Source: Ectocarpus siliculosus
Taxonomy: Eukaryota; Sar; Phaeophyceae; Ectocarpales; Ectocarpaceae
Direction of reading: 5' to 3'
NCBI GenBank assembly: GCA_000310025.1
Contig: FN649732.1
Coordinates: 266,097-330,096 of the forward strand
Length of the DNA: 64,000 nt
Shown: in pieces, positions 1 through 9,812 of the stretch
How positions within the stretch are numbered: the stretch's first letter is position 1
How the letters are laid out: the number at the start of each line of letters is the position of its first letter
Position numbers and translations under genes: made by a program
The notes under the pieces: model-generated
Told to the model about the DNA's origin: nothing
Databases searched by the model: none
The model's input: only the letters and a program-made list of their open reading frames with translations

Positions 1-1135
1 GTGTTCGGCGTCTTGTGCTTACTTCCTTGCATCGAATGGCAGCTGCGAATTACTTAATCTATTTTCTGGTTCGGCCACTTGAAGAGGCAGCTGTAAGCAC
101 TGTGTAACTGCCTCGAGGGTGCTTGACCAATTTAACACAACGTGATGCGATTGTATCCCCATTGCGCGGAGTGAGGGTTGTCCACTCCGCACAACATAGT
201 CTACTTGACCACCATTCATGGTTACCGCAAAAAATACAAACCAAAGGCAAAAAAAATAGCGGTAATCTGGTTGCCGAGCTCACGACGTGATCGGCTTGTT
301 TTACAACATCGCTGCCAAGCGACGAAAACCCAACCCCGATGGCAAACACCGGGGAGGGGGGGGTGTACTCATAGTCGTGCATGCCGTAGTCGTTTGACCA
401 TTGACCTCGCATCCCTACAAAGCCGGGACGGAGCACGCCGGGTTCTCACCGGACCAGGCTCTCACATCACCAAGCGCGAAGCGCCGTGAGGTATTTGGCG
501 AGTCGCATGAAGGGTGAGCTGCATCCTGCTAAGGGTGTTCGGCATCTTGTGCTTACTTCCTTGCGTACGGATGACAGCTACGTATGACTTAATTTATTTT
601 CTGGTGCTTTCACTTCCAGAGACAGTTGTAAGCACTGTGTAACTGCCTCGAGGGTGCTTGACCATTTTAACACAACGTGGTGCGATCATCCCCCGTTGCG
701 CGGAGTGAGGGTCCTCCACCCCGCACAACATGATCTACTCGACCACCATTATGGTTACCGCCAAAAAAAAAAAAACGAGGTAAAAAAAAAAAAAAAACGG
801 TAACCTGGTTGCCGAGTTCACGAAGTGAATTGGCTTGTTTTACAACGTCGTTGCCAAGCGACGAAAACCCAATCCCGATGGCAAACACCGAGCGGGGGGC
901 TCGTTTTACAACGTCGTTGCCAAGCGACGAAAACCCAACCCCGATGGTAAACACCGGGGGGGGCGGCTTGTTTTACAACGTCGTTGCCAAGCGACGAAAA
1001 CCCAAACCCCAATGGCAAACAAGGCCGAGGGGGAGGGGGGGGTACACCGGGGAGGGGGCGGCTTGTTTTACAGCGTCGTTGCCAAGCGACGAAAACCCAA
1101 CCCCGATGGCAAACACCGAGGGGGGGGGGGGGGGC
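1..1135 (+). repeat. Composite tandem repeat (A-minisatellite-B-A-minisatellite)
   Basis: Bases 1-290 and 535-825 are diverged copies of one unit (A). Both begin GTGTTCGGC and share the block CTGCCTCGAGGGTGCTTGAC. A second unit (B, about 362-534) lies between them. Each A copy runs into a G-rich minisatellite tail. A B-A copy in inverted orientation lies at about 9425-9812, so this is a dispersed family. No protein is encoded that I recognise. It could be a non-autonomous transposon or LTR derivative; I see no clear terminal repeats. Confidence 0.8.
831..1135 (+). repeat. Minisatellite, about 65-95-bp unit, four copies
   Basis: Four copies start near 832, 898, 965 and 1060, and a single related copy starts near 293. 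Each holds GGCTTGTTTTACAACGTCG followed by TTGCCAAGCGACGAAAACCC and a variable G-run. Within each unit CGTCG and CGACG form a 5-bp inverted repeat around an 8-base loop. The G-runs from 1115 to 1155 are long and may be inflated by poor base calling. Confidence 0.85.
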
Positions 1136-1233
1136 CCTTTTTCCCGGGGGGGTTCGGGTACGGTTTGGGGATCGGGTAAATTTTTAATGGAGTCCCGAAT
1201 TGTCCCCTCACTATGTTACTTGTGGGTTTTCAT

Positions 1234-1410
1234 TATGCAGCCCTCTCCACTGAACGCGTCTATCTGTCCGGCAGTCTCAAACAATATCAACCATGAGGTG
1301 TTAGTATGCAGCTATCCTCAATAAACGCGTCTTTATGTCCGGCAATGTCAAGCATCAATCCACCTGCAAGGTTTCAGTATGCAGCTATCCTCAATCAACG
1401 CTTCTACAGC
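1234..1410 (+). repeat. Tandem repeat, 71-73-bp unit, about 2.4 copies
   Basis: Units begin at the shared TATGCAGC-like sequence at 1234, 1305 and 1378 (spacings 71 and 73). They continue through CTCAATAAACGCGTCT and TGTCCGGCA with a few differences. No coding function is seen. Confidence 0.8.
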
Positions 1411-1447
1411 AGTGATGGGCGTTACGGCGGTTCCGGGCTGGTGCTTA

Positions 1448-1532
1448 CCCGTAATTACGGGAAATCAACTAAACGTGGTTACGTACCCGTAATTACGGCA
1501 GCATACCGGGGACGAAAGCTCGTCGTCCCCGG
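1448..1532. other. Two palindromes and a hairpin
   Basis: A perfect 14-base palindrome (CCCGTAATTACGGG) lies at 1448-1461 and a 12-base version at 1487-1498. Just after them, CCGGGGACGA at 1506-1515 pairs with TCGTCCCCGG at 1523-1532 around a 7-base loop. These could be protein-binding sites or the ends of a small mobile element. No function can be assigned. Confidence 0.6.
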
Positions 1533-4199
1533 GGTGTTAAGCACCGTACGACACGTAGAAAACAGACAAGATTCACGGCAGGTAGATAAGGTATTCTGGG
1601 GTTGACAAGAGGCCGAGTGTGCGTACTACGTGCGGCATGTAGACAGGCTAGTGTCCTCCAAACTGCTCCACCTACAGCAGAGCAGCGGTAAGATGGTATT
1701 GGACATTTTCTATTATTGTTTTTTGATTGTGTTAGTCTGTCGGGGGCAGGGTTGACACCGTTCCTTGTTCGTTATCGCCCCGTTGCCCCAAAGCCCAAAT
1801 CTCAAAAAGCGCAAACGAAACAACAAAGTGCATGGAACGAAGAGAGACGCAACGCCTCATCTTGACCCCTCGCTCCTTCCTCCTGTATTGAATGGACGAA
1901 GCGACGGACGGGCAGTTGCAACAAAGAAAGCAAACTTTAAATTGTCGAAGTTCGATGTAGAGTGTGTAGCGGCGAAGATGCACACTACCGAACCATGTAC
2001 TTCAGCAGGGGCAACGATCGCTCGCGGCAGTTGACATGCGGTCCGGAAACCCTGCTGGACATTCGGTCCGGCAACACTGCTCAAAGCAACATAGTCTACA
2101 CAAACACCACACCCACGCAAAAGAGACAAAAAGGCCCGCAGATATCAAACTCCGCGAACATGCGTCGTGCTCACGAACGAGAGCAACGATGATTGTTGCT
2201 GTATGTTCGCGTTAGGGAATGAGTGACGCGTACGGGTGTGTGTCCAACACTAACAAACAGAGAGACAGTGCTCCTCCGAGATGCCCACTGCGGTGCATCA
2301 CAACAGCAGCTTCAGGGATACAAACCATCAAGGTGGTGGGACGCCCCGCTCACTCACTAAAAACAAAAAGTGATGCACCTGACCAACCAACCGGACGGAC
2401 CCTCTTTGTCCAACCGCCCGTTCGGGTGGCGACACAGACGAGGCCGACTTTTGTCGGCCACAGGAGGCGGGAGCTCCTCAAACTCGGGAAGGGGTCATGA
2501 TCTGCGATTCCCCACCGAACAATACTCGAGACTCCGCGAGATTTACAGTGTAGCTCGAGATTTGCATTTCGGGCCGGGTCGGGCAAGGGGTGGGGGAGTT
2601 TCATTTCCACGGATATTGGTCTGAGAAGCTGAAGGTAAGCTTCAGAGGGTTAGCTCCGACTTCTAGACTATTTTCGGCTGCTGTCGGCCTCGGTCTTTCT
2701 TTGGCTTCGCCCCCCCTTTCAACTTCGGTGGTTCGTTCGTTTCGGCTTCGGCCCTCCCTGTTTATTCGGACTCTCTTGCACCTCCCGTCTTCTCTCCCGC
2801 ACCCAATGCCGTAGGTTCGGGTGTTGTGCGTGATGTTTTCGAACCTTCCCCCCTCTTCGGCGCTGGTACCAGCTGTGCCGGGATTTTTTCGTGTCGTATG
2901 CATGTGTTGTCTTCGGACCTGCTGCCTCTGGTGCTTCGCTAGGTACTGCTGTCGCCCCCCTTTTCGTTGTCCATGATCGTGCCCTGCCACTTTCCTCAAA
3001 CGTTGCACATGCCGGTCAAACCACGGCCGATGATGCCGATGATGCTGCTTGTGCTGCCCATGTTGTTAACGTACAACGAGAGTACATCACCCTTAACTTG
3101 AAAAGTTGAGAAGTTTCGCTACATGCATCTATCTACCATATCCTTTCGTGCAACCCTGGCGCTTGCTGGCGGCTATCAACACCTTGTTCTCCGCACCACA
3201 CGAACGCCCTTATGCTACATTTTGCTGTTGTGTGATGACCAAAGAAATGGCTCTCTAGGTAACGATTTCGTGCGTGGTTGGGAACGCCCGAAAAGAAACT
3301 CAACTTTTGAGTGCAATCACCCGTGACAAGCCCTCTACCGCCGGTCTCGTTCTCTCCAATCTGATCACTTCAGCAAGTGAAACGGAGCTTGGACGGCGGA
3401 GGGACGGAAGCCTTTCAGCTGTTGTTTCGTCACCTCGCGGAGAAATTTGACGTCGGAGATAGTCAAGAGTCGTTTTTGCCACTACAACAATTTGGCGTAG
3501 GGGCTGATACTTGGTTCGCGGATTGCCTTCGTGCTCTCCGTTGGTTACTGTAGTTTCGTCTGTGACTGGATATGGACGTCCGCTCGCTCCTCTTATAGTG
3601 TAGGTTGTGCGGCATTCGATCTGCGCGCAGTTGTTTCCGAGTCTGTCTCCACTTTTTTGCTGTACTCGGGAGTTTTGGGCACAGCGGTCACACCTTTTGT
3701 ATCGATTGCGGCTAGGTGGGAGGCGTTCATGCCCTTGGCGGCAAACAACCCCCCGCTGTAGGAGATTCATTTAAATCTTCGTTGTCTTCGACACGTGGCT
3801 CTTCGTAGCCTCGTCTAGCCACCGCGCTCCAAGGCCTTCGGGCCGGTGGGCATCAGGTTTTCCATCACGAACCCGGTAGTTTTGCCTTTGGAGTCTCAAG
3901 ATGCGGACGCTATCACTCGTACCTACAATTCTTGCCTGCCTCGGAAGCCGATTGGTCTGATGTATGCATATACGCCCTCAGTTTATTTTTCGTAACACAC
4001 ACGATCCTTTTTTGTGGACAATCGCTTCAAAACTGTTCGGATGACGACCATTCCATTAAGTAGTGTTCATGAATTCTAGTGTGTTGTTGCATCCGGAGTT
4101 GGGGTGAACTCAATGACGATTCTGCTGCTTGTTGGCCTTGGCAAGATCGCATGAGGTCTGCCCGCCGAAAGAGTTCTGACGGTCGCCACAACAGTCGTC
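1533..4199. other. No recognisable gene; probable decayed retroelement 5' part
   Basis: Only short overlapping open frames are present, with no recognised domain. From about 3.8 kb the plus strand may be the frame-broken upstream part of the gypsy gag described next. No LTR could be identified. Confidence 0.4.
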
Positions 4200-4325
4200 A
4201 TGGTAGACGTAGTCAGCGCTCTTCCTCTTCTCAAGAGTCGAAACCACGCTGGGAATCGCCGTTCCGACGGTGGTAGTTCCCCTCGTAACAACCAGACACA
4301 GGAGGACCACAATGGCGGCCACTTG

Positions 4326-4367
4326 TGGAATTTTTGCGGGAAACAACCACACAACAAAACCGACATC
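4326..4367 (+). pseudogene. Degenerate CCHC zinc knuckle of gypsy Gag
   Basis: In this frame the spacing of a retroviral-type CX2CX4HX4C knuckle is kept: WNFCGKQPHNKTDI. The first and last cysteines are replaced by Trp and Ile, so it could not bind zinc normally. The flanks are basic and Asn/Ser rich, as expected for a nucleocapsid region. The match is short, so confidence is moderate. Confidence 0.5.
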
Positions 4368-4650
4368 TGGCAACACCCACCACACTGGCTGGTGCTCTGT
4401 CCGTCTATCAACCAAAATCACATGCTCAAGTCGGTCCTTCGTCTGGCGTCACAGTTTCGACCAATCAAAACTCTCGTCAACCCGGTAATTTCCAAAATAG
4501 CAGGGGGTCGTTCTCGCCACGGAAGACTCACCGACGGTGTTTCACCCCCTCAACCCGGACCACCCCCAGCATCTTCGAGGCCTCGTCTCGCTCATCACAA
4601 AAAAACGCGCGTGTGACACGTTCTTTTTTGCCCCTATCCCGTCGGTTTTT

Positions 4651-4895
4651 CGCAACAACCATACTCCGTTACACTTTGTCCCTATAGCCTATACTCCGTC
4701 GCCTCTAGCACTTCGGTTTTACGCAACAACACCCCACTCCGCTACACGTTGTCCGTACACACCCCGTTGCCTCTTGCACTCCGGTCCTATGCAACAACAA
4801 CCATTCTCCGGTACATTTGTCCCTCCACACTCGGTTGCATGTAGCTCTTCGGTTCTGTGCAACAACGACAACAATACTCCGGTTTCGGGTGTTTC
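4651..4895 (+). repeat. Degenerate tandem repeat, about 66-71 bp, 3.5 copies
   Basis: Units begin with CAACAAC at about 4651, 4722, 4790 and 4859. They continue with a CTCCG-TACA-TTGTCC block, an ACTCCGTTGC block and CTTCGGTT. They lie downstream of the gag zinc-knuckle remnant, probably in the same Gag/linker coding region, but frames are broken so the translation is uncertain. Confidence 0.7.
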
Positions 4896-6734
4896 TCCAA
4901 GTGTCGATCAGGTCAGGATCCAGCTACATAATTCTCACCCAACCTTGTCATTTACACTTCTCATCTGCGACCTCTACACCTTGCCTCTTCGCGCTGATGC
5001 CCCGTCGGAACCTAACCAGTCTGGCGAGAGTGCTGTCTTGAGGTGCGGGAACGAACCCGTAGGTAGGACCTTCGGGGCCATCGAGCGCCGCTCGCTTGTC
5101 GGGTACCGCTCGTTCGCTCCCCCCGTCGTCTGTAGATAGGACCGGCCGTAGTCATACGCTTTGGACATATTGATGATGAGGAATCGCCTAAATTGGTTAC
5201 CTCGGGTGAATCTTCGGACGCTCTCAATTCGTCTGTTCTCGCTTCTGTTGAGGGCCTGCCCTCGACCGTAGCACAGGGAGCTGACTTGACTGGTTCCGAC
5301 CGACCAGTTTGAAGGTCAATTTCGCCTGGATTCGAATCGCCTTGTTCAGCTGGTTCCGACAACCGAACATCATCAGATTTGGCCACGCAACGTTTCGACC
5401 ATGGGTCGTCTTTTCAAGCCCCATCTCTTCCGACGTACGCTCGCCTCTAGGCGCACAAATAGTATTGAGCAGCAGCGACCGGTGTCGACAGTGTTGACAC
5501 CACCGCTCCGGGAGGACGTTTCCGGAGTGACCTCCGAGAAGCCGGCGGTCTCACGTACCTTGTCAATGGGAATGATCAGGAGCACCACGTCTAGTCCAGT
5601 TCATTAACGGACTCGGCCGTGGCGCCAGTTCCCAGCGAAAGTGGTCTGTTGCAGGACCCCTCACGAGGCATCATTTCGACGATTTCCGACAACACGGGCC
5701 GCGGCTACCGTCATCAGGCCTCCCGCCGCCCTCCGGCGTTTTGAACATCGGCCCTTGGCCGCCCACGACCCTAGGAGTTTCGTCATCTTCGACCATTCCC
5801 AACTGACCCGCTATCGTCCGACTCTCTTCGTTCGTCTTCGGGTGATCTCTATGCTCTCGATCCTGTGTCTGCCGCGACTCTTCCGGCCACTACCAACCCG
5901 CGTTGGACTCTCGACCCCAGCGACGTGCTTCTTACGCGAACTCGTCGTCGCAAGGCAGTGGTAGCTGGCACACCGCCCCCGCGTGTCGATCATGGTTTCT
6001 CTGGAGAATCACCGTCTTCGTCTTCGCTGCGGAGTACCGCTTTGACCCGACCGCCCTGACGGCCTCCGACGACGCCTCTGGCCCCGTCGATGACACCAGT
6101 CTCGCCGAGTTTGGTTCCGACCGCTCATACTGCTTTATCATCGAATCCCTCCGCTCCTCCGGCTCATGGACTGGATTCCACGTCTTTGAGGTATGCTGCA
6201 ACTTCGGGTGGCTCCTGTGCTGTAATCTTCTGCAGCTCTCGACTCTTCGGAGTTTTCCCCGAGCTTGGTTTCGACCGCTCACACGGATTCGCCTCCGGAC
6301 CTCCCCGTTCTCCTTTCCGCAGGGCTAAGTGTTGCGCCTCCGGCGCAAGCTTCCTCGTCTACAGAGGCGGCCTTGCATTCTTCGGCGGAATTGGATTCTC
6401 GGGCGTCTTGAGCATTTCTCACACGCCAATTGAACTCGCGAGCAACATAACGAACCTGTGTGTGATGCAGACATTCGATTCATCGTTCTAGGTCCGCCTT
6501 CGGTCCTTCCTTCGGATTTCTTAGATCAAGTTCTCTCCTCTCATCGATCTTCTCTTGTGGAGATCCGTGACCTGTCTGACAAAGGCCAATTACACGTTGA
6601 TGATGATGGTTTGGTCTTGTTTGTTCGCAAACCGACCACACCTCCGTCTTCCACATCCACGCGTCCTGGTGAAGTGCAGTTCGACTCCTACGTGATGAAT
6701 CCGTCCGGATTAGTGTTCTGGTGCTCATCCGCCC

Positions 6735-6935
6735 ATGATCATGCAAGTTTGCCATGCTGAAGCGCCCTGCCACCTCGGTGCAGCTCGCACGCTAAGCATG
6801 CTCGACCGTTTCTACTCGGGTTGCATGGGTGTTTGCACGCAATGGCGGGTACGGCATTGTTTGCGGTGTCAGGCCCGAAAAATTGTATCGTCAGACTTCT
6901 CGATGGCCAACTTTGTGACTTCCATTTTCGTTTGA
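6735..6935 (+). pseudogene. Gypsy integrase N-terminal zinc-binding module
   Basis: The frame from 6735 encodes an integrase HHCC module: His7 and His13 (HX5H) and Cys42 and Cys45 (CX2C), with the motif HLGAARTLSMLDRFY between them. It normally helps integrase multimerise and bind the element ends. The frame ends at 6935, just before the catalytic core resumes in another frame, so this is part of a broken pol. Confidence 0.75.
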
Positions 6936-6942
6936 CCCCGGT

Positions 6943-7240
6943 GTGTCGGTGATCGTCGACTGCTTCGGCCCTCTCCCGGTCACGCCACGTGGAAACACGT
7001 ACATGCTGTTTTTCACAGATTTTTTCAGCCGCCGTGCTGACATGTACGCGGTTACGCCAGCAGATTTTTCCGCCGAAGGCACTGCTGACGTCCTCGTCGA
7101 TCGGAATATCCCTTTGTGGGGTTTCCCCGGTGAGCCTTTTGTCCAATGACGCCCGTCTTGCTGTCCGCAAAGTGGCTACCAGCCCTTACCACCCCAATGG
7201 TGATGGTGGTGTGGAGCGTGTCAACCGCACTATGGCATAG
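6943..7240 (+). pseudogene. Gypsy integrase catalytic core (frameshifted)
   Basis: The frame 6943-7149 reads the start of the rve core. Its first catalytic Asp is in VIVDCFGPLPVTPRGNTYML, and the region around FFTDFFSRRADMYAVT is conserved. The second Asp region is broken by a frame change near 7140. The third catalytic residue, Glu in YHPNGDGGVERVN, is read in a shifted frame that stops at 7240. The two acidic residues that remain readable lie in different frames, so a functional integrase cannot be made. Confidence 0.8.
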
Positions 7241-7251
7241 ATGCTATAACT

Positions 7252-8370
7252 ATGGTCGTCAACGAGAGGCAAGGCGACTGGGACACTCGTCTGGCGCAAA
7301 TCGAGTTTGCATGCAACGATTCGGTTACTGCTGCCACTGATTTGAACCGTCTGCAGCACTTGCTAATGGGTGCCCTTGAACATCCTTATTCACGCGGTCA
7401 CCAAAGCTTGAATCGTGAACAACTTGAGTGTTGCGATCTCGGTGCTGGTCGCCGATGTCGTGAGCAACACACCTTGTCCGTTTCACGGATCGAGTGGCGG
7501 CTGAATTGCGCTCTTTCGATTGGTTTACATAAGCTTCCCTCATACGCTGTTGGTGGATGGGTTTGGGTGTACAACTCCGAACCCACCATTCGCCAAGGTG
7601 CTCGTTCACGTACAAATGGCACGGCTCTTAAAGCCAAGTTGTCTTTTGCTCTAGGACTGGCCCTAATACAGGCTTGGCTGTGGGACCCATGTTCTGACGC
7701 CCCTGATGGTCATTTGGCGTCCAAGTTGCTCTACTTGGATCTTCCGTCGGACCTGCCGGGCCAAGACTCGAAACGTCGGGTGTCGGTCGTGCGTCGCAAG
7801 CCTTGCGCTAACCCGCATGACACCGGTGGCCTGCCACGATTTCTGCCTGCTGGTCTTACCCCGTACGTGCTGAACATTTATGAGAGCAAATCTCCTCCCT
7901 ACCATGTTACGGAAGACGACGTGTCGACTCCGGTCGAACGTCCAGAGGTTGAAAACATTAGCGGACAGCAGTCTGTTCGTGGTCGTGGCGGCACCATGGC
8001 TGTCTTATATCAGACACATTGGAAAGGTCTTCTTCGCCCTTATTGGGAGCGTGAGATAGATCTACCACACTCAAAGCCATGCACCCTCCGGTACTGGACA
8101 GTTTCGCCTGACCAACACCGCCAACCTGACCGCCGTTATCGCGCAATGTTCATTGGTCCGGTCCCATGGAGAACGAGCCTTGACTTCGGGCTACTCGATC
8201 GTCCCTCGTTTTTCTACATGGGACCATCGCTTCGCCACTACTCCTCTACCTGTGGGCGCCTTCTTCTGATACAAAACACAATATGGACTCTGGTGTTTAG
8301 GCAAGGTTTCTGGATCGCTTCTTCCGTCCGATTACTACCTCGTCCGCTTCCTGGACGACCCCGGGCCTGA
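7252..8370 (+). pseudogene. Gypsy integrase C-terminal region with chromo-like domain
   Basis: A 372-codon open frame continues the integrase after a stop. It covers the end of the core (a MVVNERQGDWDT-type helix) and a GPY/F-like stretch near 7550-7790. A chromo-like domain near 7980-8096 includes YQTHWKGLLRPYWEREIDL. Chromodomains target integration to particular chromatin in chromoviruses. A further piece typical of the extension, DYYLVRFLDDPGP, is read at 8330-8368 in a different frame, showing another shift near 8200-8300. The long frame suggests fairly recent decay. Confidence 0.8.
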
Positions 8371-9057
8371 AGCTCGTTCATCCTGATGCTCGCTCTACTC
8401 CACCATCGACAACCACCGTCTCCGGATCCTGGTGCCTTCAAGCTCTCAGCGGCAGCGCCCTGTTCAAGGGTATTCTTCGCAACATCGACATGTCGCGTTG
8501 CTGCGCCGCGGACGATTCGTTGCCCGATGAATTCGCACTCCGTCATTACGATAGCATGCTTGGTTGCTTTTGCCCTCTGTTTTTAGCATTGGGTTTTCGT
8601 TTTCTTCTCCTTTCTTTCGGCTTTCTCCGTTCACCAGGTCGAGCTTTCTCTGCCCCCTGCTAGGGTTGTGCCAGTTTTTTTATGTATCACGACCCCTTTT
8701 TTTCACTTCCGAAACGTTTAGTTTCTGGCCTTTTATTTGGTACATTGTGGTTCTTTTGCGTTGTGGTTCCAATGCACGTTTTCTACTTCTTTTCTTCTCT
8801 TTTTCTTAGCGTTTGCGGGCGATCGATGTTTCGCGACCTTTGTTATGGCTTCCACGATACCGTGGCGATTGGTCGTTACAGGCCTTTTAGTCGTTCCGAC
8901 GACGTATTTTTTCGTCGTTTCGACGACGTTGATTGTCTTTTGCGATCGCTTTTCTCCATTTTGTTGAGTCGCAACCTGTGACGGTATTTGTAGGCAGGCG
9001 GACATTTAGGAAGGTAGACGATGACGACGACAAGTTCAATTGTGAAGGCGGCTCCGA
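8371..9057 (+). other. Pyrimidine-rich 3' region of the gypsy remnant
   Basis: T- and CT-rich sequence without a recognisable gene follows the integrase frame. It may hold the 3' untranslated part or a degraded LTR, but no matching 5' copy was found in the window. Confidence 0.4.
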
Positions 9058-9285
9058 GTGCGAAAGACTGGGTTCATTGTAGTTGCAGAATGTCCGTTGT
9101 ACCAAAAGGAGAGAGAAATGTACATGACTGAGCTGGGAAAAGCAGAAGGAAGGCACGGACAGATGTTTGAGACACGGGATAGCCAGGAGAAGACGGTAGC
9201 TATAACTGGGACGCAGGATATTTGGCTGAAAAGGCGGGAAGGACATCGAGAGGATAGATACAGGTCAGGGAAAACCATAGAAAGG
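9058..9285 (+). pseudogene. LINE reverse transcriptase C-terminal fragment
   Basis: The frame from 9058 resembles the C-terminal tail of non-LTR retrotransposon polyproteins. It has GFIVVAECPLYQKEREMYM, then MFETRDSQEKTVAI and a basic end, like the Cys/His-containing tail that follows the RT and thumb domains. Nothing upstream matches RT, so this is a 5'-truncated fragment, the usual fate of LINE copies. The family is not identified. Confidence 0.55.
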
Positions 9286-9424
9286 GACGATTATACAGAT
9301 GGTAGGGACAACTGGCCATCGGTGATCGGTCCAATGCTCCGTCCTCTCGAGGACGCGTGGTGACTGGTCTAACCACCAAGGCATGCAAGCACGAGTACGC
9401 GCCCACCCCCCACCCCCCACCCCC

Positions 9425-9812
9425 ACATTCCAATCGTGGTCGAGTAGGTTATCGGGTAGAGAACCCTCGCTCCGCGCAAAGGGGATTATCGCACCACGTT
9501 GTGTTAAATTGGTCAAGCACCCTCGAGGCAGTTAAAAGTGCTCATACCTGTCTCTGGAAGTGGCCGAACCAGAAAACAAATTAAGTCATTCGCAGCTGTC
9601 GTCCGTATGCAAGGAAGTAAGCAAAATATACCGAACACCCTTAGCAGGATGCAGTGCACTCTCCATGCGACTCGCCGAACACCTCACGGCCCTTCACGCT
9701 TGGTGATGTGAGAGCCTGGTCCGGTGAGAACCCTGCTTGCTCCGTCCCGGCTCTCTGGGGATGCGAGGTCAATGATCTAGCGACTACGGCATGCACGACT
9801 ATGAGTGCACTC
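9425..9812 (-). repeat. Inverted B-A copy of the 1-1135 repeat family
   Basis: Read on the minus strand, 9812 to about 9645 matches unit B (CTCATAGTCGTGCATGCCGT). The stretch about 9645 to 9425 matches unit A, including CTGCCTCGAGGGTGCTTGAC and the TTAACACAACGTGGTGCGAT block. The copy lies opposite in orientation to those at 1-825 and ends A with a C/G-rich tract at 9404-9424. The gypsy and LINE remnants lie between the two arms. Confidence 0.85.

Larger units (their letters stand above)
4200..8370 (+). mobile_element. Degenerate Ty3/gypsy retrotransposon (chromovirus-like)
   Basis: This is a decayed element read on the plus strand. It has a gag-like zone with a damaged zinc knuckle (4326-4367), a repeat-rich Ser/Pro zone (about 4650-6450), and an integrase region (6735-8370). 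The integrase has an HHCC zinc-binding module, a DDE core and a chromo-like C-terminus. Several frameshifts and stops interrupt it. No reverse transcriptase motif is visible between gag and integrase, where RT and RNase H should lie, so an internal deletion is likely. LTRs were not found, so the limits are those of the recognisable coding parts only. Confidence 0.8.

Noticed and set aside
899-940. Vector contamination: GTTTTACAACGTCGT equals part of the lacZ alpha region.
   Set aside because: The match stops after 15 bases, and the unit is repeated with variation in at least four places, so it is a genomic minisatellite.
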